Positions 16,990-25,680 are shown, counted from the stretch's first letter. The stretch is DNA of 52,165 bases from Pseudomonas sp. CBZ-4 (GCF_000346755.1 NZ_ANNV01000076.1:1-52165), one strand, 5' to 3'. Numbers and translations: made by a program. The notes: generated from the sequence alone by a model not told the origin.

Positions 16990-19077
16990 TTAGTCCGGCT
17001 TACCATCTACAACGCCAGCGGTGTTATCCAGCAGGCTCTTGGTCGCGGTCTGCAGGAACGACTCAAGCTTCTGCTTCAGTGCGGCCTCGTCCGGCGATTC
17101 AGGAATGACTTTACCGCTTGGGTTGGCACCCAGTTCGAATTCCCACAACTTCGGTGGCATTTCCTTAGGCAATACCAACACGCGGTCTGCGGTGACCAAG
17201 GCCACGGTCTGATCGCTGCCCGAAGGCTTGATCACGCCAAAGCCCTTGTCGCCTTCCGGCAGGTTCAGCAAGTCACGACCCCAGCACTGGTGCAGGGTAT
17301 CGCCACCGAGGCGGCCCATGATGGTCGGCACGATGTCGATCTGGGTGCCCACGGTATGGTCACGCTCGCCGAACTTCTCCTGCACGCCCGGTGCGATCAT
17401 CAGCATCGGTACGTTGAAGCGGCCCAGGTCCATCTCGGTGATCTGCTGTTCGTTGCCAAAGCCGTGGTCGCCCACGATAACGAACAGGGTTTCCTTGAAG
17501 TACGGCTCCTTGCGGGCCTTTTCAAAGAACTGGCCCAGGGCCCAGTCGGAGTAGCGCATGGCCGTCAAATGCTCGTTGAGGCTGCCACGGTCGGTGACTT
17601 TCTCCACCGGCAATGGCGTCGGCAACGCGTACGGCGTGTGGTTGGACAGGGTTTGCAGCAGCGCGTAGAACGGCTTGCCGCCTTCGCGCGCTTTCAACTC
17701 TTCCAGGCCACGGTTGAACATGTCCTGGTCGGACACGCCCCACGTCGGGTCGGAGAACACCGGGTTGACGAAGTCGTTGCGCCCGATGAAGTTGGTCATG
17801 CCCTGGTTGCTGAAGAAGCCCGACTGGTTGTCCCAGGCGAAGTCGCCGTTGTAGACATACACGTCGTCAAACTTGCGCGCGCTGAGCAGCTGCGGCAGGC
17901 CCGACAGCTTGTGGCTGCCTTCCGGGGTCTGCATCAGGTATTCGAAGCCCGGCAGGTTCGGGAAGCACGCCATAGTGGCAAACATACCCTGGTGGGTGTG
18001 GGTGCCGTTGGAGAAGAAGCGGTCGAACAGCAGGCCTTCCTTGGACAGTTTGTCGAAGTACGGCGTGATATTGCCCGGGCGATCCAGCGCGCCCACCGAG
18101 TGACCGGCGAAGCTTTCCATCAGGATCACGACCACGTTCTTGATCGGCAGCGTCTTCTCGGCCGGTGGCAGATAGTCACGGCGCACGGCGGCAGTGTCGG
18201 TGTCCACCAGCTTTTCCTGCGGCAGCACCAGCATGTCGCGCACGGTCTGGGTGGCCAGCGACTGGTCCAGGGTGGCTTTCCAGATGTTCGAACGGTCTTC
18301 GGAGAAGCGCGACTTGGCCGCCGCGATCAACGACAACGTGCCATTAAGGCCCAGTTGGTTGGCGAAGTTGGAGTCGGTGGTGTACACGTCCCCCCAACGC
18401 AGCGGCGGGCCCTGGCGCAGGGTGCCACGGGCGGCGACCACGGCGATCAACAGGCAGACCACAAACACCGCGATGCGCGAATACCACGGCGCCACCTGGC
18501 GGGTGCTGATGGTACCCCCGCTGAACGGGCCACGCGGGCGCGTCGCACGGTCGGCGCCTTTGAACGCCATGCTCAGGATCAGCGTGCCCACGGCCCAGGC
18601 CAGCAGGTAGCGCACCACCGGGAAACCGTACCAGAGCATGCTCATCACGGTTTTCGGGTCTTCCTTCACATACTGGAAGACCAGGCCGTTGAGGCGCTGG
18701 TGGAACTCGCGGTAGAAGTCCATTTCCATCAGGCCGAGGAACAGCGCGATGCTGGACGCAACGGTCAGCCAGACACGGAAGAACCCGCGCGCCGCCATGG
18801 CCCGTACGCTGAACAGTGCCAGCAGCAGCGGGATCAGCAGGTAGACCACCAGGCGAATGTCCAGGCGCAAGCCGTTGCCGAACGCTTCCAGGAAGGTCGA
18901 GGCCGGCGTGTCGAGGATCATTTCACGGTTGTAGACCAGCAGCGCCAGGCGCAGCAGGGAGAACATCACCATCATGACCAGTGCGCAAAGCAGCGTGTAC
19001 GCCAGATGGGATTTGACGGTCGGTTGCAGCAGGCGATTTGAAGCTCGCTGCTGATTCAGGGCGTCCGGGTTTGCCAT
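16990..19077 (-). CDS. LTA synthase family protein (membrane phosphoglycerol/phosphoethanolamine transferase-like)
   Basis: A 695-residue inner-membrane protein. About five hydrophobic segments fill the first 210 residues, and a large periplasmic alkaline-phosphatase-fold domain follows. The catalytic Thr lies in NGTHTHQG at about residue 357. The metal-binding sites are VVVILMESFAG and the VGDHGFG motif at about 535. Relatives move glycerol-phosphate or similar groups onto envelope polymers. In a Gram-negative cell osmoregulated glucan decoration is one possibility, but no glucan gene is adjacent. There is no clear Shine-Dalgarno before the ATG at 19077. It converges on the DUF3309 gene across a shared terminator. 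Confidence 0.9.
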   Translation of the reverse strand: MANPDALNQQRASNRLLQPTVKSHLAYTLLCALVMMVMFSLLRLALLVYNREMILDTPASTFLEAFGNGLRLDIRLVVYLLIPLLLALFSVRAMAARGFFRVWLTVASSIALFLGLMEMDFYREFHQRLNGLVFQYVKEDPKTVMSMLWYGFPVVRYLLAWAVGTLILSMAFKGADRATRPRGPFSGGTISTRQVAPWYSRIAVFVVCLLIAVVAARGTLRQGPPLRWGDVYTTDSNFANQLGLNGTLSLIAAAKSRFSEDRSNIWKATLDQSLATQTVRDMLVLPQEKLVDTDTAAVRRDYLPPAEKTLPIKNVVVILMESFAGHSVGALDRPGNITPYFDKLSKEGLLFDRFFSNGTHTHQGMFATMACFPNLPGFEYLMQTPEGSHKLSGLPQLLSARKFDDVYVYNGDFAWDNQSGFFSNQGMTNFIGRNDFVNPVFSDPTWGVSDQDMFNRGLEELKAREGGKPFYALLQTLSNHTPYALPTPLPVEKVTDRGSLNEHLTAMRYSDWALGQFFEKARKEPYFKETLFVIVGDHGFGNEQQITEMDLGRFNVPMLMIAPGVQEKFGERDHTVGTQIDIVPTIMGRLGGDTLHQCWGRDLLNLPEGDKGFGVIKPSGSDQTVALVTADRVLVLPKEMPPKLWEFELGANPSGKVIPESPDEAALKQKLESFLQTATKSLLDNTAGVVDGKPD

Positions 19078-19536
19078 GTCGTTTTAGGACCCATTGGAAG
19101 TTTAAGTTGCGAAATATTGCAGCGGCATCCTGCCCACGCCCAAGCGTGTAGGAACAGGGGGTCAGCGCGTTGGCGCAAATGGTGCCCGAGGAATGCCATC
19201 AGCGCTATTGATTACTGAGGAAAAAACCTTCTTTGTGGTGGTTTTCTCGGCCCGAGACAGAGCCTTCTTACGCGAAAGTGAAGCGAGGGAATTGTCCGAG
19301 ATGATGTGTGAAAATTCCGTGTAGCGAATATTTCGACACACAAATTTTAGGGGCGGATAGAAACGAGTGTGGGAACCGGCATGTGTGGGAGCAGGGCTTA
19401 TGTGGGAGCTGGCTTGCCTGCGATGCGGGCACCTCGGTCTTTCAGTTACACCGAGGTGATGCTATCGCAGGCAAGCCAGCTCCCACACAATCCCGCTCCC
19501 ACACTGATTGTGCTTAGATCAGATTTGGCGAGCGGT
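19078..19536. other. Intergenic region containing a REPIN
   Basis: These 459 bases hold a REPIN near the downstream end (19383-19504) and nothing else that I can support. The first 130 bases must carry the LTA-synthase-family promoter. A weak fold pairing GGAAAAAACC with GGTTTTC near 19214-19247 has no T-run. No reading frame with a ribosome site is seen. Confidence 0.6.
19383..19504. repeat. Nested REPIN
   Basis: The core arms are at 19401-19425 and 19461-19487. Between them, CACCTCGGT (19430-19438) pairs exactly with ACCGAGGTG (19450-19458). An outer pair, GTGTGGGAGC (19383-19392) and GCTCCCACAC (19495-19504), encloses the whole element. The same inner sequence recurs in the REPINs at 28886 and 32960. 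Confidence 0.93.
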
Positions 19537-19728
19537 TCAGATCCGCACGTTGCCCCGTGGCCCGGCAATCGCCCAGATGATCAAGCCCAGCACCGGCAAC
19601 AACAGGATCAGCAAAATCCACAGCACTTTGGCGCCCGTGCTTGCGCCGCTTTTGAACACGTTGATGATCGCCCAGATGTCCAACGCGAGGATGATCAGCC
19701 CGATCAAGCCATTAAAAGTGGAACCCAT
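19537..19728 (-). CDS. PLDc N-terminal domain (PLDc_N) small membrane protein
   Basis: A 63-residue protein with two hydrophobic helices: GLIGLIILALDIWAIINVF, and VLWILLILLLPVLGLIIWAIAG. The tryptophan and the P-x-x-G-x-I pattern fit the PLDc_N family, otherwise found at the front of cardiolipin synthases. Alone it has no catalytic HKD motif, so it is a small membrane protein of unknown role. The ATG at 19728 has TAGGAG seven bases upstream, which is why I do not extend to 19752. Confidence 0.85.
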   Translation of the reverse strand: MGSTFNGLIGLIILALDIWAIINVFKSGASTGAKVLWILLILLLPVLGLIIWAIAGPRGNVRI

Positions 19729-19795
19729 GGTGTCGCTCCTAAGTGAGGGCATGCACTTGTAGGATAGTCAGCCCTGACGGGGGTTCCGTTTTATT

Positions 19796-20326
19796 TCACA
19801 CGTGTAGGGCGATTCGCAGCGCTTCCAGCGAAGGTTCGGCCTTGATACCGACTTCGGCACACAACTCCAGTACGCGTGGCAGGTCCTTGCCGTAGACCAG
19901 CACTGTTTGAATCTCGTCATCGAGCAACTGGCTGAAGTTGAGCAGCGTGTAGCCACCGTCTTCTGGGCTGAGGGCGCTCATCTGGATCTGGATGCGGCTC
20001 AACGCCGTGAGGTTTTCGGTCTTGGCCAGTTGCTTGGGCTTGAGGTTGAACACCACGCCGGGGCCGAACGAGGCGACGATCTGCGCAAACAGCTCGCCGT
20101 AGGTGTCGGCCTGGAACAGTGCGGTGTCCGGCAGGCTGCCCACGACTATCCATTCACCCAGCGGGATCGGGAAGCTGTCGTCGTAGTTGATATCCGGGTT
20201 GGCCGCCAGAAACGCCTCCGGGTCTGCGTAGGCCTGGACCGCTTCGTCGGCGATGCGGGCCACCTCGTCCTCGCTCATGACACTGGCGCTGATTTTGCTG
20301 ATGAGTTCGACGAGGGCGGTTTTCAT
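19796..20326 (-). CDS. Uncharacterised 176-residue cytoplasmic protein next to the ankyrin gene
   Basis: I do not recognise this family. The protein is acidic and soluble, with no signal peptide or membrane helix. A helical N-terminus (residues 1-45) precedes a mixed region with IPLGEWIVVGSL and VVFNLKPKQLAKTENLTAL. AGGA lies seven bases before the ATG. It begins 41 bases after the ankyrin-repeat gene on the same strand, so the two form a likely operon and may work together. A palindrome, GTCAGGGCTGAC, lies downstream at about 19769-19780 without a T-run. Confidence 0.75.
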   Translation of the reverse strand: MKTALVELISKISASVMSEDEVARIADEAVQAYADPEAFLAANPDINYDDSFPIPLGEWIVVGSLPDTALFQADTYGELFAQIVASFGPGVVFNLKPKQLAKTENLTALSRIQIQMSALSPEDGGYTLLNFSQLLDDEIQTVLVYGKDLPRVLELCAEVGIKAEPSLEALRIALHV

Positions 20327-20367
20327 GGGGCGATCCTGTGGTGGGCTGGATTTTGAGGGCGCAAAGC

Positions 20368-20883
20368 CTACACCAGTTTCTGCAACTTCGCCGCCGTATC
20401 CACTGCGCCCATGGTCTGTGCCGCCGCCAGTGCAGTTGCACCCTGGGCATCAGCGGCCTTGGGGTTGGCCCCCTGGCCGAGCAGGTAGTCAAGCAGCTCC
20501 ACGCGGTTGAACATCGCCGCCATCATCAATGCGGTGCGGCCATCGGAAGAGGCTGCATCCACCGGCGCGCCGCCTTCGATCAGGGCCTTGACCACGTCCA
20601 GGTTGCCTTTGAACGCAGCGCCGGCAATCGGCAGCTGGTTCTTGTCATTGGCGATCAGTGGGTCGGCCTTGAATTCCAGCAGTACTTTTACCGCTTCGGC
20701 ATGGCCGTGGTAGGCGGCGAGCATCAGCAGGGTGTCGCCGTTATGGTTGCGAAAATTCGCAGGCAAGCCTTTGGCCAGCAGTGCGGCGAGCATAGCGGCG
20801 TCGCCCCGGCGCGCAACGTCAAAGACCTGCTCGGCAAATTCGGCGGCTTCGTCTTCGGTCATTTGTTTGGGTTGGTCTGACAT
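20368..20883 (-). CDS. Ankyrin-repeat protein
   Basis: A 171-residue protein composed almost entirely of ankyrin repeats, about four to five units. Clear units include NGDTLLMLAAYHGHAEAV, NQLPIAGAAFKGNLDVV and DGRTALMMAAMFNRVELL, each followed by the usual KxLLExxADP-type turn. There is no signal peptide, so it is probably a cytoplasmic protein-binding module. GGGAG lies seven bases before the ATG. It is the first gene of a pair with the unrecognised 176-residue protein. Confidence 0.92.
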   Translation of the reverse strand: MSDQPKQMTEDEAAEFAEQVFDVARRGDAAMLAALLAKGLPANFRNHNGDTLLMLAAYHGHAEAVKVLLEFKADPLIANDKNQLPIAGAAFKGNLDVVKALIEGGAPVDAASSDGRTALMMAAMFNRVELLDYLLGQGANPKAADAQGATALAAAQTMGAVDTAAKLQKLV

Positions 20884-20993
20884 GTGGGGGCTCCCTGGCG
20901 ATGGCTATATAGGCGCCTAGTGTCGCGATGGAGTTCCCCACTGTCATGGCTTTTTTGCCAAAAGCGGCCATAGGCAGAATCAATGGCGCGACA

Positions 20994-22820
20994 TTAATAA
21001 CGGAACTGGCCGCCCTGGATCTGCGCCAATAACTGCCCCGTTACCGGCACGTAGCAGTCCGAGCCCGGCAACCAGGCGTAGACCGGGTCGTTACCCGCCT
21101 TCTCCGGGTCGAACGCCTCCTCCTTGAGCTTGACCTTCTGGTACTTGAAGGTGCCCGTGGTCTCCATCTTCACCTTGATCCGCAGGAACAACGGCACCGC
21201 ATAGGGCGGCAACTGGCCATGGGCGAACTGCAACAGTTCACGCATGTCCAGCGACGCCAGGGACTCGCTCGGGGTGATCGCGACCATGCCCGCACGGCCG
21301 TTGGTGTTTTCGATTTCCACACCGTAGGCCACCACTTCGGCGATCTGCGGGTGTTGCAACAGGATGTTCTCGACCTCGGTGGTGGAGACGTTCTCACCCT
21401 TCCAGCGATAGGTGTCCCCCAGGCGATCGACGAATTGCGCATGACCAAAGCCGATGCTGCGCAACAAGTCGCCGGTATTGAAGTAACGGTCACCCTTTTC
21501 GAACACGTCGGTGAGGATCACCTTGCGGTTCTTTTCCGGGTCGGTGTAGCCGTCGAACGGGGATTTTTCATCGATTCGCGCCAGCAACAGGCCCTGCCCG
21601 CCCGTCTGCACCTTGCGCATGAAGCCATCGCTGCCACGGATCGGCTCGCCGTTGTCGTGGGCGTAGTCCACCAGCGCCCAGTGTTGCAGGCAAAAGCCGA
21701 TGGTGTTGTCGAAATTCAGCACGTTAGTGAAGCCGATATTGCCGTCGCTGGCGGCATACAACTCGCAGATATGGTCAACGCCATAGCGCTGCTTGAACTG
21801 CGCCCAGACCCCGGGGCGCAGGCCATTGCCGACCATCTTGGTCACGCGGTTGTCACGGTCGCTGGCGCTGGGCGGCTGGTCGAGCAGGTAACGGCACAAC
21901 TCGCCGACATACCCCAGGGTGGTCGCGTTGAACTTGCGCGCATCGTCCCAGAACTGGCTGGCGCTGAACTTGCGCCGGATGGCAAACCCCGACGCGCCGA
22001 CAATCGCCGAGCCCCAGCACACACACAGGCCGGTGGCGTGATACAGCGGCAAGGTGCAATAGAGGACGTCGTCCGGGCCCATGTCCAGGGCGATGCTGCC
22101 GAAGCTGACGGCGGTCTTGGTCCAGCGGCCGTGTTTCATGATGCCGGCCTTGGGCAGGCCCGTGGTGCCGGAGGTGTAGATATAGAAGCACGGGTCATTG
22201 AAGAAGATCTGCGCGGTGCTGGCCGGGTTTTCCGCCGGGCACTCGGCGCTGGCGGCCATCAGGTCGGTGTAACCCGCCGGCACCTCGCTGGCCTGCTGAT
22301 CGGCGACAAACCACGTGCGTTCGGCCGGAATCGCCACCTGATCACGTACCGCCTCAAAGGACGCCACCAGCTCCGAGCCCACCACAATCGCCACCGGGTT
22401 CACCAGGTTCAGGCTATGCACCAGCGTGCCGTGGGTCTGCGAGGTGTTGACCATGGCGCAGATGCCACCGAGCTTGGCCACGGCCAGTACATTCAGCAGC
22501 AACTCGGGGCGGTTCTCGATAAACATCGCCACCACGTCACCCTTGCGCACGCCCTGGGCCTGCAGGAAATGGGCGATACGGTTCGCGCGTCCATTGGCCT
22601 CGCGGTAGCTGAGCACGCGGTCAGCGTATAAAAGCGCGGTGCCATCGGGATTGCGCAGGGTGGCCTGCTCGAAGTGCCAGCCCAACCCGCAAGGCTGGGC
22701 CGGGTCGGTGACGTTGGCAGCACGCATGCCGCGCACCACCCGTGGCAGGGCGCGAACAATGGCGGGCACCTTACGCAACAGCATGCGCCAGGTGATCATG
22801 TCGTTTTGCGGATAGCTCAT
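20994..22820 (-). CDS. Long-chain acyl-CoA synthetase (FadD6/FATP-like)
   Basis: A 608-residue AMP-forming ligase that should activate long-chain fatty acids to acyl-CoA. The ATP/AMP signature YIYTSGTTGLPKAG lies at about residue 211. Later motifs include FNTGDLLR and the DRLGDTYRWKGENVSTTEVE segment near the hinge. The length and the C-terminal FLRI...TGTFKYQK block match the FATP/FadD6 branch and not FadD1/FadD2. A hydrophobic patch near residue 100 may attach it to the membrane. It is a single gene; the divergent partner across the 354-base gap is DUF3509. Confidence 0.92.
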   Translation of the reverse strand: MSYPQNDMITWRMLLRKVPAIVRALPRVVRGMRAANVTDPAQPCGLGWHFEQATLRNPDGTALLYADRVLSYREANGRANRIAHFLQAQGVRKGDVVAMFIENRPELLLNVLAVAKLGGICAMVNTSQTHGTLVHSLNLVNPVAIVVGSELVASFEAVRDQVAIPAERTWFVADQQASEVPAGYTDLMAASAECPAENPASTAQIFFNDPCFYIYTSGTTGLPKAGIMKHGRWTKTAVSFGSIALDMGPDDVLYCTLPLYHATGLCVCWGSAIVGASGFAIRRKFSASQFWDDARKFNATTLGYVGELCRYLLDQPPSASDRDNRVTKMVGNGLRPGVWAQFKQRYGVDHICELYAASDGNIGFTNVLNFDNTIGFCLQHWALVDYAHDNGEPIRGSDGFMRKVQTGGQGLLLARIDEKSPFDGYTDPEKNRKVILTDVFEKGDRYFNTGDLLRSIGFGHAQFVDRLGDTYRWKGENVSTTEVENILLQHPQIAEVVAYGVEIENTNGRAGMVAITPSESLASLDMRELLQFAHGQLPPYAVPLFLRIKVKMETTGTFKYQKVKLKEEAFDPEKAGNDPVYAWLPGSDCYVPVTGQLLAQIQGGQFRY

Positions 22821-23174
22821 GGAGGAACGTCCTTTTTCTTATTCTTCGTTATGCCTTGCAGGAAATTACGTCAGCCCTTGTTCACCTGTACACGCGGGAT
22901 TTGAAAAGTTTTGTATCCCGATGAACAGCCGCAGAAAAAGGGAATTTCGCCGTTCAAGGGCAGTCCTCATAGATATCGGCGCGCCCAACCACCCGGTTGA
23001 ATAGCGCAAAATGCAGGATGCATGATGGCCATTCATGCAATTTGCACGAAAACAAAAAATCGTGAATTTTATAAGCTACTGATTTATAAGGATTTTTCAT
23101 AGAAAGGCTAGATGGCACAATCACTGCACCTATCACTCCATGCTTGCCAACTTGAGCCAACGGAGCTGATAGAC
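22821..23174. other. Divergent promoter region, acyl-CoA synthetase / DUF3509
   Basis: This 354-base gap contains the sigma-54-like site at 23113-23128 and an A/T-rich stretch from about 23040 to 23100. A minus-strand reading frame at 22954-23160 has no ribosome site and looks like chance. No repeats are present. Confidence 0.5.
23113..23128 (+). promoter_or_regulatory. Candidate sigma-54 promoter for the DUF3509 gene
   Basis: TGGCACAATCACTGCA has the invariant GG and GC spaced by exactly 10 bases. The -24 hexamer TGGCAC is perfect and the -12 part reads CTGC where TTGC is preferred. Initiation would fall near 23140, giving a leader of about 35 bases. No upstream activator site has been identified. 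Confidence 0.45.
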
Positions 23175-23453
23175 ATGAGCCTGATCCAAGATAAATTCGC
23201 TTCAGTATTCTCCAACTACGATGTCACCACCCAGCCTCGCCCGGACGGCGGCATCCTGCTGACCTTGCGCAACAGCGAAGGCAAGCAGGTCAAGCGCTCC
23301 ATCTCCTACCAACAACTGCACACCGCCGACCAACTGACGTGGGTGATCAGCGCCATTCGCCGCGACCTGGCCGAACAAGCCAGCGACCTGCCACAGATTT
23401 CGATGCTGCAAAGCCAGAATCGCTTTGCCTTGCCGACCTACCATTCGGCTTAA
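23175..23453 (+). CDS. DUF3509 family protein
   Basis: A 92-residue soluble protein of a Pseudomonas-restricted family of unknown role. The visible family pattern is a start of MSLIQDKFASVFSNYDV, then a TQPRPDGGILLTL strand, and VISAIRRDLA near the end. The frame is open from 23112, but the ATG at 23175 has GGAG nine bases upstream and matches the family start. A sigma-54-like promoter precedes it and a strong terminator follows, so it is a single-gene unit. Confidence 0.82.
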   Translation: MSLIQDKFASVFSNYDVTTQPRPDGGILLTLRNSEGKQVKRSISYQQLHTADQLTWVISAIRRDLAEQASDLPQISMLQSQNRFALPTYHSA

Positions 23454-23464
23454 ACACCCGGCAC

Positions 23465-23505
23465 AAAAAAGGGCCGCAACGCCATTCAGCGTTGCGGCCC
23501 TTTTT
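23465..23505. terminator. Bidirectional rho-independent terminator
   Basis: GGGCCGCAACGC and GCGTTGCGGCCC pair perfectly around CATTCA. An A-run lies before and five T after. It separates the convergent DUF3509 and LuxR-type genes. Confidence 0.95.
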
Positions 23506-23515
23506 CATGCGCCTG

Positions 23516-23785
23516 TCACCAGAGTCCCTGACGCGCCGCTTCGTTCATCGCCTGTACGCGGTTGGTCACTTCCAACTTGCCGTAGATGTTGCGCAGGTGG
23601 AATTTCACCGTGGCCTCGGACGTCTCGCGAATCTGGCTGATCTCCCAGACGGTCTTGCCGTTCGACGCCCACCGCAGGATCTCCAGCTCCGTCGGCGTCA
23701 GGGACTTGCCCGCCAAGCTCAGGCGTCTTCTGATAGCGTTGGGCAGGGTATACAGCGGCGGGTACAGCTCCTCTGCGCCTCTCAT
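23516..23785 (-). CDS. Stand-alone LuxR-type HTH transcriptional regulator
   Basis: An 89-residue protein that is almost only a GerE/LuxR DNA-binding domain. About 25 N-terminal residues precede LTPTELEILRWASNGKTVWEI, and the recognition helix region follows in SEATVKFHLRNIYGKL. It lacks both the autoinducer-binding and the receiver domain, so no ligand or phosphorylation input is visible. GGAGA lies six bases before the ATG. Its target is unknown. The nearest gene upstream on the same strand is the cupin at 23992, 206 bases away. Confidence 0.85.
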   Translation of the reverse strand: MRGAEELYPPLYTLPNAIRRRLSLAGKSLTPTELEILRWASNGKTVWEISQIRETSEATVKFHLRNIYGKLEVTNRVQAMNEAARQGLW

Positions 23786-23991
23786 TACATCTCTCCTTTA
23801 TCGGCGGATGCTTCACCACCTTCGGACTTCTCCGATTGACAGGTGATATAAACGTGGGTGCCAGGAAGAGTTGCATAACGAATGGTATTAAGGCGTATGG
23901 CCCGCAATAAACAGCTGAGCCCTACAACCGAATAAGGTTCTTCCCACGACAACTTCCAACTCGCCGGGGTTGAACATTCAAGAACTTGTGC

Positions 23992-24519
23992 TTAATCGTC
24001 CAAGCCTGGGAAACGACGGACAATTTCGTCACCTGTAAGAACGGCCTCGCCTGCAACCGTATTAAACAAGTGCAGTGTCACGAAGTGCGGGTTCTCACCG
24101 ATATCGGTCCAATGGGGCAAGCCCGCCGGAATCAGCAACACGTCGTTTTTCTCACAACGTACGGCGTACACATAGTCCCCCACATGCAAGGCAATCAGTC
24201 CCTGCCCGGCGATGAAGAAACGCGCATGGTCCTCGCGGTAGTGGCGCTCGCTGAGCAATTGCGCGCGCACCTGGTCTTTTTGCGGATCAGCGCTCGTGAC
24301 GCTGAACACCTCGACATTGCCGTAACCCAAGGTAGCAATCTGCTGCTGGTACGCGGCGATCATGACAGCATCGCTGGCGCCTTTCTCGATCGGGCACGGC
24401 TGCCAGCGCTGGAAACGCACGCCATGCTCCGCCAGGGTCGCGACGATGTCGTCGAGATGGGTCAGGACCTTGTTCGGGGTGTCCGGTGTGGCCACGTGGT
24501 AGACAGCGACATAACTCAT
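23992..24519 (-). CDS. Acireductone dioxygenase-like cupin with altered metal ligands
   Basis: A 175-residue cupin clearly related to acireductone dioxygenase (MtnD), by its N-terminus VYHVATPDTPNKVLTH, its YVYAVRCEKND strand and its TGDEIVRRFP end. In the methionine-salvage enzymes the metal is held by His-x-His, Glu and a later His. Here the aligned segment reads ERHYREDHARFF: the first His is Arg92, the second is Tyr94, the Glu is His98, and only the last His (136) is kept, with a new His at 93. The classical reaction is therefore doubtful; another metal site or a non-enzymatic role is possible. Its ATG overlaps the transporter stop in ATGA, so the two are translated together. Confidence 0.85.
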   Translation of the reverse strand: MSYVAVYHVATPDTPNKVLTHLDDIVATLAEHGVRFQRWQPCPIEKGASDAVMIAAYQQQIATLGYGNVEVFSVTSADPQKDQVRAQLLSERHYREDHARFFIAGQGLIALHVGDYVYAVRCEKNDVLLIPAGLPHWTDIGENPHFVTLHLFNTVAGEAVLTGDEIVRRFPGLDD

Positions 24520-25673
24520 TGCACGGTTCCTCTGTTGGGCTCTTGCAATCGAAGGCCAATGATAATGGCGGCGGCCAGCGCCGCGAGGCTGGCGATACTG
24601 AAAGTCAGGGTCGGCCCCAACAGGTTCCAGCTGTAACCGGCATACAGCGCACCCAGCGCCCCGCCGGTGCCGGCCAGCGCGGCGTACAACGCCTGGCCCT
24701 GGCCCTGTTGTCTGTCGCCGAAACTGCGTTGCACAAAGGCAATCGCCGCCGCATGGAAACTGCCAAAGGTGGCGGCGTGCAGCACCTGCGCCAACAGCAG
24801 CACCCAGAAAAATTCGGCAAACGAACCCAGCAACAACCAACGCACCGCCGCCAAAAGGAAGCTGGCCAGCAGCACCCGGCGTATCGAAAAGCGCGTGAGG
24901 ATGCGGCTCATGCCCAAAAACATCAGCACTTCCGCCACCACCCCCAGCGCCCACAACAGGCCGATCAGGCCACGACTGTAGCCCAGGTGCTCAAGGTGCA
25001 AGGTAAGAAAGGTGTAATACGGGCCGTGGCTCATTTGCATCAGCGCCACGCAGGCATAAAACGCCAGTACGCCGGGGCTGCGCAGTTGCTTGAGAAAGCC
25101 GTCGCCCGCCAGGCGGTTGCCGTGGCTGGCCGGCTGCGCATTCGGTACCCACAGGCTGGCGCCGATGATGCCGGCCATGATCACCACGACCACCACCGGG
25201 TAGATATCCAGGCTCAGCCAGTCGAACAGGCGCCCCATGATCACCACGGTGAGGATAAAGCCAATGGAGCCCCACAGGCGGATCTGGCTGTAGCGCGAGG
25301 TCTGTTTTTGCAGGTGCGCCAGGGTGATCACTTCAAACTGCGGCAGCACCGCGTGCCAGAAGAACGCGTGCAGGGCCATCACCAGGGCCAGCCAGGCGTA
25401 GGTCTGGCTGACGAAGATCAGCGAGAAGCTCGCCAAGGTACACACCGCGCCAAAGCGCACGATGGCCAGGCGCCGCCCGGTGTAATCCCCCAGCCAGCCC
25501 CACAGGTTGGGCGCCACGCAGCGCATCAGCATGGGGATGGCCACCAGTTCGCCAATGCGCGCACTGGAAAAGCCCAGGTGATCGAAGTACAGGGCCAGGA
25601 ACGGCGCCGTCGCCCCGAGCAGGGCGAAGTAGAAGAGGTAGAAGCTGGAGAGGCGCCAGTAGGGAAGCGTCAT
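24516..25673 (-). CDS. MFS transporter, HcaT-like
   Basis: A 385-residue major facilitator with about 12 membrane helices. The opening YWRLSSFYLFYFALLGATAPF and the GWLGDYTGRR loop between helices 2 and 3 fit the HcaT (phenylpropionate transporter-like) branch. The substrate cannot be read off. I start it at the ATG at 25673, which opens the first membrane helix; the longer frame would translate a REP-like repeat. The ribosome site is poor. It follows aroC and overlaps the cupin gene by 4 bases, which suggests that the cupin acts on what this protein moves. Confidence 0.87.
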   Translation of the reverse strand: MTLPYWRLSSFYLFYFALLGATAPFLALYFDHLGFSSARIGELVAIPMLMRCVAPNLWGWLGDYTGRRLAIVRFGAVCTLASFSLIFVSQTYAWLALVMALHAFFWHAVLPQFEVITLAHLQKQTSRYSQIRLWGSIGFILTVVIMGRLFDWLSLDIYPVVVVVIMAGIIGASLWVPNAQPASHGNRLAGDGFLKQLRSPGVLAFYACVALMQMSHGPYYTFLTLHLEHLGYSRGLIGLLWALGVVAEVLMFLGMSRILTRFSIRRVLLASFLLAAVRWLLLGSFAEFFWVLLLAQVLHAATFGSFHAAAIAFVQRSFGDRQQGQGQALYAALAGTGGALGALYAGYSWNLLGPTLTFSIASLAALAAAIIIGLRLQEPNRGTVQ

Positions 25674-25680
25674 GTGGGTT

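Noticed and set aside
19769..19780. GTCAGGGCTGAC palindrome after the 176-residue protein gene
   Set aside because: Short stem and no T-run on either strand, so it is not called a terminator.
22954..23160. 68-codon minus-strand frame in the acyl-CoA synthetase/DUF3509 gap
   Set aside because: No ribosome site, unusual composition, and it covers the likely promoters of both neighbours.
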